51,726 bases of DNA from 2-01-FULL-40-13 sp964433155 (GTDB taxonomy: Bacteria; Patescibacteriota; Microgenomatia; UBA1406; GWC2-37-13). Shown piece by piece: positions 1-8,279 of this stretch. Where the stretch lies: positions 1-51,726 of the forward strand of contig CAYSQE010000009.1 in the NCBI GenBank assembly GCA_964433155.1. The letters are read 5' to 3'. Under the pieces are notes generated by a model, which was given only the letters and a program-made list of their open reading frames with translations, ran no database searches and had not been told where the DNA came from. The translations under genes were made by a program, and so were the position numbers. Within the stretch, counting starts at the first letter, position 1, and every line of letters starts with the position of its first letter.

Positions 1-67
1 GACCGGACTTGAACCGGTGACCTTCGCATTGCAAATGCGATGTTCTAGCCAGCTGAACTACAGGCCC
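1..67 (-). tRNA. tRNA-Ala(TGC), 3' end cut by window edge
   Basis: Read on the minus strand, the sequence has a 5' acceptor strand GGGCCTG at 67-61, a D arm, and an anticodon stem TCGCA/TGCGA enclosing loop TTTGCAA, which gives anticodon TGC (Ala). The T arm is ACCGG-TTCAAGT-CCGGT. The last visible base pairs with G7, so the rest of the acceptor strand lies outside the window. Confidence 0.93.
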
Positions 68-288
68 ACCCCCCTTACTTTAGATTGTTAGATTTTAGCT
101 AATTAGATTCTAGAGAATAAAAAACGTCAAATAATCTAATGATCTAAGGTCTAATAATCTAAATTATATGAAGGCTGTTAGGAGAGCTAACTTGGAGTCT
201 CCAATGATGCCTTTATGAATATTTTATTTTCATTGGCAAAGGAAAGTTTAGCAAGCAGATTTAACTTTGTCAACTAGATCAAATTATA
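68..288. other. Gene-free spacer with AT-rich short repeats
   Basis: There is no convincing gene between the tRNA-Ala and the first small ORF. About 73-168 consists of reiterated variants of TTAGATT and AATCTAA, a low-complexity array. The same type of array follows tRNA-Leu at 14745-14828. I see no clear promoter or terminator. Confidence 0.6.
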
Positions 289-627
289 TCACTCAAAAAA
301 GACTACACCTGTAGCCGCAGCAGCATCGAACTGTTCTTTCGTCATCGAAGGTTCACTCGAATCAGCAGGTCCTCCGTCAAATCTAAGTTGAGTTTCTCGA
401 ACAACTCTCACATAACCTCCAAATAGATCATTAGGATCAATGCCTAATTGTTGGGCAAGCTTAGGTCTTAAGAATTTATGCGCAGGAGCAGTTTCGGCTG
501 GTCTAACAAATATATAAAGTAAAGCATGAGGTACTACTTCAGCAAAACACTTCCAGCTAACGTCGGTCATTATTAGACTCGTTGGATTCAATTTTTTAGC
601 CGCTTCTTCTGGAGACATTTGGATCAA
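289..627 (-). CDS. Hypothetical protein, 112 aa
   Basis: I do not recognise the family. The protein is soluble-looking, with no signal peptide or membrane segment, and is mixed alpha/beta with an acidic C-terminus. It follows the 641-1042 gene on the same strand after only 13 bp, so the two are probably co-transcribed. The ORF is intact and its composition is not obviously low-complexity, which supports a real but unknown gene. It could belong to the accessory pool between the tRNA and the PEP synthase gene. Confidence 0.5.
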   Translation of the reverse strand: MIQMSPEEAAKKLNPTSLIMTDVSWKCFAEVVPHALLYIFVRPAETAPAHKFLRPKLAQQLGIDPNDLFGGYVRVVRETQLRFDGGPADSSEPSMTKEQFDAAAATGVVFFE

Positions 628-640
628 TTATACAATAAGA

Positions 641-1042
641 TTAGCAATAATGAAAGCGAAAAATGTCTGTTTCGCATACATCAACCTTTAAACTTAGGTA
701 GACCAATCTTGTATTCGGATTCGAAGAAGTGCAACAATAATTGAGAAACGTACTTAATGGTTCGTTATATCTTACAGCTCGACCATTTCCCGGTCTATCA
801 TCGACAACTATAGAGTTACCTACCCTATTGATGATGCCCACATGAACCAAATCCTCGACTTTTCTTTGAGCTACCAATCCTATAGCTTGCGCACAATTTG
901 GATCAACCTCAGCAAAAAAAACACTCAAAAATTTCTCATACGGTCCTGTATTAATAAACTGTTCTGTAACACCCAATAAAGAGCAAATACAATAACCCAC
1001 GCAGTTAACTTTTCCCGGCTGGAGCGTTTCTCGTATGTTCAT
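641..1042 (-). CDS. Hypothetical protein, possible papain-like/NlpC-type fold
   Basis: A 133-aa protein of unknown family. It has a Cys-rich N-terminal motif (C14, C18, C20 in NCVGYCICSLLG), a His in DLVHVGI (H67) and an Asp pair in VVDDRPG (D81/D82). A Cys-His-Asp order with an HVGI strand resembles NlpC/P60 or related cysteine-peptidase folds, but this is a visual resemblance only. No signal peptide is visible. It lies divergently from ppsA and directly upstream of the 289-627 gene, so these two small genes likely form an operon. A chance ORF cannot be excluded but is less likely given the length and neighbour spacing. Confidence 0.5.
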   Translation of the reverse strand: MNIRETLQPGKVNCVGYCICSLLGVTEQFINTGPYEKFLSVFFAEVDPNCAQAIGLVAQRKVEDLVHVGIINRVGNSIVVDDRPGNGRAVRYNEPLSTFLNYCCTSSNPNTRLVYLSLKVDVCETDIFRFHYC

Positions 1043-1043
1043 A

Positions 1044-1072
1044 TTGAATAAATAAAATTTTCTCTATATTAT
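1044..1072 (+). promoter_or_regulatory. Putative sigma70-type promoter of ppsA
   Basis: TTGAAT (1044-1049), a 17-bp spacer and TATTAT (1067-1072) precede the ppsA ATG at 1078. The predicted +1 falls on or next to the start codon, so the transcript would be leaderless. No Shine-Dalgarno sequence is visible. Confidence 0.5.
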
Positions 1073-1077
1073 AAATT

Positions 1078-3441
1078 ATGGCCCAAAAAAAACTGATCGT
1101 CTGGTTTGAGGAGGTAGGAAAGGATGATGTTGGTTTGGTTGGCGGTAAAGGGGCAAACTTAGGTGAGATGACAAATGCAAACCTTCCTGTACCCTATGGC
1201 TTTATTATTACGTCTCAGGCATATTTTGATTTCATTCTACGAGAAAAACTTGAAAAAAAAATTAAAGACACTCTTTCAATTGTCAACTACGAACACCCAA
1301 ACGAGCTTCAACAGGCCTCTCAACATATCAAAGAACTGATTTTAAGCGCTGATATACCAAATTCTCTCGTTAACACAATTATCACTTATTATGAACAACT
1401 AAAAATCAAAGAAGAAAAATATTTGAAAAGAAATGCAAATCTGCTAAAACAAGGAACTGAGGCGATAAAACATGTCTATTCTCCATCAATCGTTGCCGTA
1501 CGTTCTTCAGCTACTGCAGAAGACTTACCAACCGCTTCGTTTGCTGGTCAGCAGGAAACCTACTTAAATATACAGGGAGAGACTCAACTTTTGGCAAAAG
1601 TTAAAGAATGCTGGGCATCGCTTTTTACAGCGCGGGCGATCTATTATCGCCACCAGCAGGGGTTTGATAGAGCAAAAGTAGGTCTGGCTGTTGCTGTGCA
1701 GCGAATGGTGCAGTCGGAAAAATCTGGAATAGCATTTAGCATTGATCCTGTAACCAACGATAAGTCCAAAATTGTCATTGAAGCAATATTTGGTCTAGGC
1801 GAGTATATCGTTGGTGGTAAAGTGACACCGGATCACTATGAAGTAGATAAAAAGTCCTTTGTTCTTTTAAAAAAAGAAATAAAAACTCAGCTCATTATGC
1901 TTGTCAAATCAGGCATGTCAAATAAAGAAGTCAGACTCTCAGCTTCACTGGGAAATCTGCAGAAACTTACTGAGACAGAAGTTGTCAAAGTTGCTCTTCT
2001 TGTCAAAGACATCGAAAATCACTATTTTTTTCCCCAGGATATTGAGTGGTCAATTGAAAAAGATATTGTTTTTATCGTCCAATCGCGCCCCATAACAACA
2101 ATCAAGGCCCAAGGAAATGAAGATGAAAAACAACCTGGTTCCAGAAACTTCACAAGTATTAGTCATCTCATTCCCTTAGTGTCAGGCTCACCGGCGTCTC
2201 CTGGTATAGCCGTTGGAGCCTCAACAGTAATTTTTTCTCCCGGTGAAATAGATAAAATCAAGAAAGGTGATATACTTGTTGCTCCTCAGACCAATCCCGA
2301 CTATGTCCCCGCAATGAAAAAAGCTTCGGCAATTGTTACAGATAAGGGAGGAAGAACTTCACATGCGGCAATAGTCTCAAGAGAGCTGGGTATACCAGCG
2401 GTCGTAGGTACTGAAAAGGCGACTAAAGTTTTAAAAAATGACATGATCGTTACTGTAAATGGTGCAACAGGTGAAGTTTTTAAAGGAGCCATAAAAAGCC
2501 CTAGAGTTTTGACTAAGAAGGATTTAACTTTGTCGCATCAGGTTAGAAAATTGAAGACCGTCACGCGCGTTTATGTCAATCTTGCTGAACCTGACCAAGC
2601 TCATAAAATTGCCAGACTTAATGTCGACGGTGTTGGATTATTGCGGGCTGAATTCATGATTGCCCAGATAGGCACACACCCAAAAGAATTTATTCAGCAA
2701 AAAAAGGAATACCTTTTTGTCAATCGACTAGCAAAAGATTTATTAACTTTCATAAAGGCCTTCTCTCCCCGCCCCGTTGTCTATCGAGCTACAGATTTTA
2801 AAACCAACGAATATAGAAACCTAAAAGGCGGATCTCACTATGAACCGCATGAAGAAAATCCCATGCTTGGTTTTCGTGGAGCCTATCGTTATATAGCCAA
2901 TCCCGATGTATTCTTTCTAGAACTACAGGCAATAAAAAAAGTTCTCGAGCAGGGTTACCAGAATCTATACCTTATGATTCCGTTTGTACGTGTGCCATGG
3001 GAACTTATTAAAATTAAAGAATTAATAAAAAGTTTTGGACTGCTTGGCGTTCCTGGTTTTAAACTTTGGATCATGGTTGAGGTGCCCGCATGCGCACTCA
3101 ATCTTCAGGAATTTATCAAAATTGGGATTGACGGGGTCTCAATAGGAACTAACGATCTAACCATGATGCTTCTTGGCGTTGATCGAGACAACGAAGAGGT
3201 TGCGCAAATTTACGATGAGCGACACCCGGCTGTCGTACAGGTACTTGTAGATATTGTCTCGACCTGTGCTAATAATCAAATTACTGTCTCAATTTGTGGA
3301 CAAGCTGCATCTGATTATCCAGATCTGGTTGAGCAGTTGGTGCGTGCTGGAATCACAAGTGTTTCGGTAAATCCTGATGCAATAGATCGCACGCGTGAAT
3401 TAATTTATAATATTGAAAAGAAAAAATATGGCAAAAATTAA
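1078..3441 (+). CDS. ppsA: Phosphoenolpyruvate synthase (pyruvate, water dikinase)
   Basis: Interconverts pyruvate + ATP and PEP + AMP + Pi in the cytoplasm. At 787 aa it matches the usual length of about 790. The order is an N-terminal ATP-grasp-like PPDK domain (about residues 15-345, with RSSATAEDLPTASFAGQQET), a swivelling phosphohistidine domain with the catalytic His429 in GGRTSHAAIVS, and a C-terminal TIM barrel (about 480-785) with GFRGAYRY and the active-site Cys740 in SICGQAASDYP. Its end overlaps the enolase start by 14 bp, so the two enzymes that make and use PEP are translated together. This suggests control of lower glycolysis or gluconeogenesis. The start follows directly after a -10-like box. 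Confidence 0.95.
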   Translation: MAQKKLIVWFEEVGKDDVGLVGGKGANLGEMTNANLPVPYGFIITSQAYFDFILREKLEKKIKDTLSIVNYEHPNELQQASQHIKELILSADIPNSLVNTIITYYEQLKIKEEKYLKRNANLLKQGTEAIKHVYSPSIVAVRSSATAEDLPTASFAGQQETYLNIQGETQLLAKVKECWASLFTARAIYYRHQQGFDRAKVGLAVAVQRMVQSEKSGIAFSIDPVTNDKSKIVIEAIFGLGEYIVGGKVTPDHYEVDKKSFVLLKKEIKTQLIMLVKSGMSNKEVRLSASLGNLQKLTETEVVKVALLVKDIENHYFFPQDIEWSIEKDIVFIVQSRPITTIKAQGNEDEKQPGSRNFTSISHLIPLVSGSPASPGIAVGASTVIFSPGEIDKIKKGDILVAPQTNPDYVPAMKKASAIVTDKGGRTSHAAIVSRELGIPAVVGTEKATKVLKNDMIVTVNGATGEVFKGAIKSPRVLTKKDLTLSHQVRKLKTVTRVYVNLAEPDQAHKIARLNVDGVGLLRAEFMIAQIGTHPKEFIQQKKEYLFVNRLAKDLLTFIKAFSPRPVVYRATDFKTNEYRNLKGGSHYEPHEENPMLGFRGAYRYIANPDVFFLELQAIKKVLEQGYQNLYLMIPFVRVPWELIKIKELIKSFGLLGVPGFKLWIMVEVPACALNLQEFIKIGIDGVSIGTNDLTMMLLGVDRDNEEVAQIYDERHPAVVQVLVDIVSTCANNQITVSICGQAASDYPDLVEQLVRAGITSVSVNPDAIDRTRELIYNIEKKKYGKN

Positions 3442-4699
3442 AAAAATTTACGCCTACGAAATAATCGATTCCCGAAGCTACCCAACCATTGAAGGCAAAC
3501 TTATCTTAGATAATGGTATCGAGGTCGTCACGTCAATTCCTGCTGGCACCTCAATTGGAAAGTATGAAGCGGTAGAGTTACGTGATAGTGATCCTAGCCG
3601 CCTCGACGGGATGGGCGTGACAAAAGCAGTATCCTATATAAATGACCTCATTGCTCCAAAACTTGTGGGAATCTCTCCTCTAAAACAGCAAGATGTTGAC
3701 ATGTGGCTTATCAAAGCCGACGGGACAAAAAATAAAAGCAAACTAGGAGCAAATACAACCTTGACCATATCGCAACTTTTTGTAAAAGCTGCAGCTGTTG
3801 AGCAAAATGTTTCTCTTTTCAAATACATCAACAGCCTCTATTTTTCTCTTTTTAAGTCTCAAATTAATATAGAAAGATTACCTACACCTATTTTTAATAT
3901 TATTAACGGCGGCAAACACGCCAACAACAATCTTGAATTCCAGGAATTTCAGGTTATCCCCTCCTCGTCTTATCCATATACAAAAGCTTATGAAATGGGC
4001 ACAGAAATTTTTCATGAATTAAAAAGAGTACTTACCTATCGAAATGCAAACATATCAGTTGGTGAAGAGGGCGGATTTGCTCCCAATTTCAGCACCAACA
4101 TAGATGCTCTGGAGGTGATCGTCGAGACCATAAATCAAAAAAATTTAAAGGTAGGACTCGATATATTTCTTGGATTGGATATCGCAGCCTCCAATTTTTT
4201 CAAACATGAGAAATATTTCATTAAAGATAAACCCCATCCTATTGGTAAAGATGAGTATCTAGATTTTATCAATAAGCTTGTCAAAAGTTATTCAATCTTA
4301 TGCCTAGAAGATCCGCTAAATCAGGACGACTGGCAAAGTTGGATAAAGCTGGCCCAAGCTATTCCAAATAATGTGTATCTCGTGGGCGATGATCTTTTGA
4401 CAACCAATAAAGAACGGTTAGAAAGAGCAATTAAAGAGAAAGCCTGTACAACTATTCTGGTTAAGCCTAATCAGATCGGAACCATTACCGAAACATTAGA
4501 GGTGATCGATATCGCAAGAAAAAATAACTTCAACTATACAGTATCACATCGCTCCGGCGAGACCAACGACTCCTTTATTTCTGATTTCGCTGTGGCGGTC
4601 CAGGCTGACTTTGTCAAATTTGGCGCTCCCTCAAGAGGTGAACGCGTTGCCAAATACAATAGACTTTGGCAGATTGAGAGAGAAGAATTGAAAAAGTAA
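3428..4699 (+). CDS. eno: Enolase (phosphopyruvate hydratase)
   Basis: Converts 2-phosphoglycerate to PEP. Family motifs appear in order: NGGKHANNN, EFQEFQVIP, GEEGGFAP, GLDIAASNFF, LEDPLNQDDW, GDDLLTTN, LVKPNQIGT, HRSGETND and VKFGAPSRGERVAKYN. The metal-binding D/E/D residues and the catalytic Glu and Lys positions are all present. The sequence is divergent: KPNQ replaces the usual KVNQ, and SGETND replaces SGETED. I choose the ATG at 3428, which gives 423 aa and a 14-bp overlap with ppsA. A TTG at 3413 would add five residues but has no support. Weak purine-rich sequence precedes the ATG. Confidence 0.95.
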   Translation: MAKIKKIYAYEIIDSRSYPTIEGKLILDNGIEVVTSIPAGTSIGKYEAVELRDSDPSRLDGMGVTKAVSYINDLIAPKLVGISPLKQQDVDMWLIKADGTKNKSKLGANTTLTISQLFVKAAAVEQNVSLFKYINSLYFSLFKSQINIERLPTPIFNIINGGKHANNNLEFQEFQVIPSSSYPYTKAYEMGTEIFHELKRVLTYRNANISVGEEGGFAPNFSTNIDALEVIVETINQKNLKVGLDIFLGLDIAASNFFKHEKYFIKDKPHPIGKDEYLDFINKLVKSYSILCLEDPLNQDDWQSWIKLAQAIPNNVYLVGDDLLTTNKERLERAIKEKACTTILVKPNQIGTITETLEVIDIARKNNFNYTVSHRSGETNDSFISDFAVAVQADFVKFGAPSRGERVAKYNRLWQIEREELKK

Positions 4700-4718
4700 A
4701 GTGGATCGTCCATCATCA

Positions 4719-4970
4719 TTATTTTCTTTTTTTGAGCACTCTGTTGAACGTACGATAGAAAAGTACAGTTAAAAGGATAAAAGTTGTTAGGTATAAAACA
4801 AGAGGTAACTGAGAATCAGAGCGAGAACATTCTTCCAGTCCGCTGCATTCGCCCGTTGGCATAGGATAACGAAAAATTTTAGCGAAAATAAGTCCGTTGA
4901 TTATAAGTGAAATATGGTAAGAAGCAATAATTGCTACGCTTATTTTTATTAGTGAAAATAAAGAGTTCAT
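4719..4970 (-). CDS. Small two-TM membrane protein, unknown
   Basis: An 83-aa protein with two hydrophobic segments (about residues 6-28 and 54-74), a Cys-containing loop between them (GECSGLEECS) and a basic C-terminus. The start is chosen at 4970 because its ATG overlaps the pyrG stop as ATGA (4967-4970), a translational-coupling arrangement. An upstream ATG at 4985 would lie inside pyrG. I cannot assign a function. Similar small membrane proteins with two cysteines in a short extracytoplasmic loop are common unknowns. Confidence 0.6.
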   Translation of the reverse strand: MNSLFSLIKISVAIIASYHISLIINGLIFAKIFRYPMPTGECSGLEECSRSDSQLPLVLYLTTFILLTVLFYRTFNRVLKKRK

Positions 4971-6670
4971 TTTTTTTCTAAGCACGATTTGATAAACTCA
5001 AGGAATATTGGGTGTGGTTTCAGCGGGCGGGATTTATATTCGGGGTGGCCTTGGGTACCAAGATAAAACGGATGAACTTCTTTTGGTAGCTCTATGATTT
5101 CAACCAGGTTTTCTACTGTTGATCTGGCAGAAATGACAAGGCCTTTTTTTTCAAATTCTTTTGCATATTCATTGTTAAATTCATACCTATGTCTGTGACG
5201 TTCACTCGTTAATCCTGTTTCTTTGTTTATAAAATCATCGTATGTATCGTAAGCCTTCCAAGCCAATGTATCCTTTTTTACAATAGCATTCCACTTTCCC
5301 AACCTCATTGTTCCTCCATAAGCTCTTCGTTTCACATTTTCTTTTTGAACAGGATTGAGATGGATGACAGGATGTTTTGTACGAGGGTTTGCCTCCGTTG
5401 TATTTGCATCTTTCCAACCGATAAACTGGCGTGCAAAAGACACTACAGCCAGTTGCATACCATAGCATAAACCCAGATAAGATATTTTTTTCTCTCTTGC
5501 GTATCCTGCCGCAGCGATCATTCCTTCAGCTCCACGCTCTCCCCAACCTATTGGTACAATGAGTCCGTCAACCTGACCAATTATAGCCTCTAAGCTTTTT
5601 TCCCTGTCCCGCAAATCCCGAGTAACTCGGAAGAAGTGGGATTCTACTTTTTCAGCATCAATCCATTTAGTTTCGATTCTTACTCCGTGATACCAGCCAG
5701 CATGCTGTAGCGCATCAAACAAGGCTGCATAAGAATCTCGCAGTTGATATTCACCGGTGGCAAAATATTTCCCGACAATAGCTACCGTAATTTTACTCCC
5801 GCTTTTCTCAACCTTCTTTACTTTTTGCACAAATGCATTCCAGTCGCCATATTCTTCTTTCTTCTTTTGCAATCCCATCTTCAGGAGAAGTCGCCTATCA
5901 AATCCTTGTTCCCGAAACATTATGGGTAACTCATAAATGATATTCGTGTCTGGCGCGGTGACAATATCCTCAGGATGCATATTACAAAAAAGGGCAAAAC
6001 GATTTTTCCTTCTCAGATCCATGGCTTTTTCAGACCGCGCAACAATAAAATCCGGCTGAATACCCATTGAGTTTAAGGTACGTACAGAAAGTTGAATGGG
6101 TTTGGTCTTTGGTTCACCCAGATGACTTGGCGTTGGCATATAGCCAACATGAATATGCACGACATTACCCGGGCTCTTAAGAGAGAGGATTCTGGAAGCC
6201 TCATAGTAAAAAACATTTTGATATTCACCAGCAGTCCCGCCCAACTCTACCACTACGACGTCTACGCCAGTCTTTTTTCCTGCCTCAACTATTCTTTTTT
6301 GAATTTCATCTGTGATGTGAGGAATGGCCTCGACATCTTCGCCATTATATTCAAATCTTCGCTCTCTGTCTATGACTGTCTTATAAATCTGGCCCATCGT
6401 TATGAAGTTCGTTCTCCCTAGATCAAGATCCAAAAATTTCTCGTAGGTTCCTATATCCATATCCGCCTCCGTTCCATCCTCGCACAAAAAAGGGTCGCCG
6501 TGTTCAATAGGATTTATCGTACCTGCATCGATATTTAGATAGTTCTCACATTTAATTGGCGTTACTTTGAAGCCCGAGCGTTGAAGTAGGAAAGCCACCG
6601 ATGCAGCCACAGTTCCTTTACCAATTCCCGAGATGACACCACCCGATACAAATACATATTTTGTCTTCAT
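4967..6670 (-). CDS. pyrG: CTP synthase
   Basis: Makes CTP from UTP, ATP and glutamine. It has 567 aa with an N-terminal amidoligase domain (about 1-270; P-loop GGVISGIGKG, K40, D72 in EADMDIG, E142 in VELGGTAGE) and a C-terminal class-I glutamine amidotransferase (about 293-567; nucleophile C402 in LGLCYGMQ, HPE near residue 540). The normally conserved K-L-D-P-Y/N-V-D-P stretch reads KCENY and NIDAG, so this is a divergent member. Residues 348-355 (RVTRDLRD) are encoded by a near-palindrome (5617-5630) of a type also seen in ruvA and asnB. A hairpin lies just upstream of the start. Confidence 0.94.
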   Translation of the reverse strand: MKTKYVFVSGGVISGIGKGTVAASVAFLLQRSGFKVTPIKCENYLNIDAGTINPIEHGDPFLCEDGTEADMDIGTYEKFLDLDLGRTNFITMGQIYKTVIDRERRFEYNGEDVEAIPHITDEIQKRIVEAGKKTGVDVVVVELGGTAGEYQNVFYYEASRILSLKSPGNVVHIHVGYMPTPSHLGEPKTKPIQLSVRTLNSMGIQPDFIVARSEKAMDLRRKNRFALFCNMHPEDIVTAPDTNIIYELPIMFREQGFDRRLLLKMGLQKKKEEYGDWNAFVQKVKKVEKSGSKITVAIVGKYFATGEYQLRDSYAALFDALQHAGWYHGVRIETKWIDAEKVESHFFRVTRDLRDREKSLEAIIGQVDGLIVPIGWGERGAEGMIAAAGYAREKKISYLGLCYGMQLAVVSFARQFIGWKDANTTEANPRTKHPVIHLNPVQKENVKRRAYGGTMRLGKWNAIVKKDTLAWKAYDTYDDFINKETGLTSERHRHRYEFNNEYAKEFEKKGLVISARSTVENLVEIIELPKEVHPFYLGTQGHPEYKSRPLKPHPIFLEFIKSCLEKK

Positions 6671-6678
6671 ACCATTTC

Positions 6679-6699
6679 GCTATTTTTTAACAAAATAGC
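6679..6699 (-). promoter_or_regulatory. Hairpin in the pyrG leader
   Basis: GCTATTTT and AAAATAGC form an 8-bp inverted repeat (6679-6686, 6692-6699) ending eight bases before the pyrG ATG. It could modulate ribosome access or be a transcript-end remnant. A possible -10 TATACT lies upstream at 6724-6719 (minus). A regulatory role is inference. Confidence 0.35.
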
Positions 6700-6751
6700 T
6701 TCATTAGGTATTGATAATAGTATAGTTTAACATTAAATAATGCCTAACGTA

Positions 6752-6774
6752 GTTATTAAAATTATTTTAATAAC
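6752..6774. repeat. Perfect inverted repeat between pyrG and rplS
   Basis: Ten-base arms GTTATTAAAA and TTTTAATAAC surround a 3-base centre. An outer ATGCC (6740-6744) and GGCAT (6780-6784) extend the symmetry. It sits in the divergent pyrG/rplS promoter region and may be a protein-binding site or a dispersed palindrome. Confidence 0.5.
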
Positions 6775-6817
6775 GAAGTGGCATCACGGAATTTTAGTAT
6801 ACAGACGAGGCTAATAC

Positions 6818-6846
6818 TTGTCAAAACTAAATTTTGATGATAGAAT
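6818..6846 (+). promoter_or_regulatory. Promoter of rplS operon, leaderless
   Basis: TTGTCA (6818-6823), an exact 17-bp spacer and TAGAAT (6841-6846). The predicted +1, seven bases after the -10, is position 6853, the A of the rplS ATG. There is no room for a Shine-Dalgarno sequence. Confidence 0.6.
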
Positions 6847-6852
6847 CAATGT

Positions 6853-7176
6853 ATGGCAAACACATTTAGTTACAAAGACAAAATTTTTTCGGTAGGAAAT
6901 ACAGTGAGTTTAATCTACAAATTTAAAGAAGGAGACAAAGAAAGAAAACAAACTTTTAAAGGAATTCTCATTGGCGTAAAGGGCAATACCCCTCAAACCA
7001 GGTCGATAACTGTTCGAAAAGTTTCAAAATCTGGCATAGGCGTAGAAAGAATTATTCCTCTCATGTCTCCTTTTTTAGAAAGTATAAGCGTGGTAAAAAA
7101 GTCAAAACCAGGCAAAGCAAAACTTTATTTTATCCGAAATCTTCCCGAACATCAGATAAAAGCTCAAATTAAATGA
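6853..7176 (+). CDS. rplS: 50S ribosomal protein L19
   Basis: A large-subunit protein at the 30S/50S interface. It has 107 aa and the L19 pattern: an N-terminal VGNTVSLIYKFKEGDKER strand, then RSITVRKVSKSGIGVERIIP, and SPFLESISVVKKSKPGKAKLYFIR near the C-terminus. It lacks the longer tails of some homologues. Its TGA overlaps the next ATG as ATGA (7173-7176), so it is coupled to the YraN-like gene, a common neighbour of rplS in bacteria. Confidence 0.93.
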   Translation: MANTFSYKDKIFSVGNTVSLIYKFKEGDKERKQTFKGILIGVKGNTPQTRSITVRKVSKSGIGVERIIPLMSPFLESISVVKKSKPGKAKLYFIRNLPEHQIKAQIK

Positions 7177-7547
7177 CTCGTTATAAAAAAGATATTGGGC
7201 AAAGAGGTGAAACTGAGGCGATCTTATATCTGCATAAAAAAGGTCATGAGATACTGCATAAGAATTTTTATACGCATTGGGGTGAGATTGACATAATCGC
7301 CAAAAAAGACAATAAGATTATTTTCTTTGAGGTCAAAACAAGAGTAGGAGATAAAAAGGGAAAGCCCTATGAAAGCGTAACGGCAAATAAGATCAACCGC
7401 CTAAGAAGACCGATTCAATATTTTCTTTTGCAAAATGACTACAAAGATTATAAACTAAGTCTGGATGTTATCTCGATAATCTTAAACGATGATCTAACGG
7501 TTAATGTGTTAAAACATTTTGAAAATGTATATAGTGGTTGGAGGTGA
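7173..7547 (+). CDS. YraN/UPF0102 family endonuclease-like protein
   Basis: A 124-aa protein with the UPF0102 signature: GQRGETEAILYLHKKGHEILHKNF at the N-terminus, then the PD-(D/E)XK-like core GEIDIIAKKDNKIIFFEVKTR, then ESVTANKINRLRR. The Asp and ExK residues match a Holliday-junction-resolvase-like nuclease fold. The biological role of the family is not settled. It overlaps rplS by 4 bp. Its stop lies inside the strong Shine-Dalgarno sequence of the next gene, which continues the operon. Confidence 0.88.
   Translation: MTRYKKDIGQRGETEAILYLHKKGHEILHKNFYTHWGEIDIIAKKDNKIIFFEVKTRVGDKKGKPYESVTANKINRLRRPIQYFLLQNDYKDYKLSLDVISIILNDDLTVNVLKHFENVYSGWR
7540..7547 (+). promoter_or_regulatory. Strong Shine-Dalgarno that fixes the next start
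   Basis: GGAGGTGA ends five bases before the ATG at 7553. Upstream in-frame TTG (7538) and GTG (7544) codons are part of the site itself, so 7553 is the preferred start. Confidence 0.8.
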
Positions 7548-7552
7548 TTTCT

Positions 7553-8203
7553 ATGATATTTATCGTAAACGATGTACTTTATAGATTTTGGACCCGATTT
7601 GTCAACTATCTACCCAATTTTTTCGGAGGTTTATTAATCTTCATCGTAGGAGTTCTATTGGCTGAAATTTTAAATAGAGCTCTTCACACCCTCTTTTCTT
7701 TTACAAGATTGGATTCAGTCTTACAAAGAGCACGATTACTAGCTAAAAATGAGGTTAAAATTTGGGAGGACGTACTTGCAGAAATTGTCAGATGGACTGT
7801 TGTTGTATTGTTTCTCGTTCCTACTCTTGAAATTTGGGGATTATCACGCGCGACTACAGTACTTAATCAATTTTTGTTCTATCTTCCAAACGTAATAGTG
7901 GCTGTAATTATTGGATTTGTCGGGCTAGTTGCAGCTAACTTAGGTCATGATTTAGTCAAGCACAGCGTCAAGACGATTGGTGCAACATCGGCAAACACTC
8001 TGTCCGTTTTTGCCAAGTGGTTGATAATTTTTTTTACCATTCTAGTTGTTTTAAATCAACTTGGAGTGGCGCAGGATTTAGTAAGAATTCTCTTTACCGG
8101 AATTGTCGTCATGATTGCCTTAGCCGGAGGCCTAGCATTTGGACTGGGTGGAAAAGACATGGCCAGAGAGATATTGGAAGAATTGAGAAATAAATTTAAG
8201 TAA
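7553..8203 (+). CDS. Conserved-TM-helix (MscS-related) membrane protein
   Basis: A 216-aa integral membrane protein with about five hydrophobic segments. It has the conserved TM-helix repeat seen near mechanosensitive-channel-like proteins: LPNFFGGLLIFIVGVLLAEI near the N-terminus, LPNVIVAVIIGFVGLVAANL in the middle, and the C-terminal ALAGGLAFGLGGKDMAREIL. The last motif resembles the pore-lining helix of MscS, but the cytoplasmic vestibule domain is absent, so I call it channel-like rather than a proven MscS. It is the third gene of the rplS operon. The start follows a strong Shine-Dalgarno sequence. Confidence 0.8.
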   Translation: MIFIVNDVLYRFWTRFVNYLPNFFGGLLIFIVGVLLAEILNRALHTLFSFTRLDSVLQRARLLAKNEVKIWEDVLAEIVRWTVVVLFLVPTLEIWGLSRATTVLNQFLFYLPNVIVAVIIGFVGLVAANLGHDLVKHSVKTIGATSANTLSVFAKWLIIFFTILVVLNQLGVAQDLVRILFTGIVVMIALAGGLAFGLGGKDMAREILEELRNKFK

Positions 8204-8238
8204 TGGCTTTTTCGGCTTTTGTTTGCTAGAATTGTCTG

Positions 8239-8268
8239 TCGTCTATTGGCCCAGGACGTTAGGTTTTT
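8239..8268 (+). pseudogene. Degenerate 5'-half copy of tRNA-Glu
   Basis: This 30-base stretch matches 8287-8316 of the adjacent tRNA-Glu at 25 of 30 positions, covering the D arm to the start of the anticodon loop. No T arm or acceptor 3' strand follows before the intact tRNA begins. It looks like a truncated tandem duplicate. Confidence 0.6.
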
Positions 8269-8279
8269 GCAGTCATTTA

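Noticed and set aside
4700..4718. Rho-independent terminator after enolase
   Set aside because: TGGATCGTCCA has only a 4-bp stem and the T-rich stretch is interrupted. It is too weak to call.
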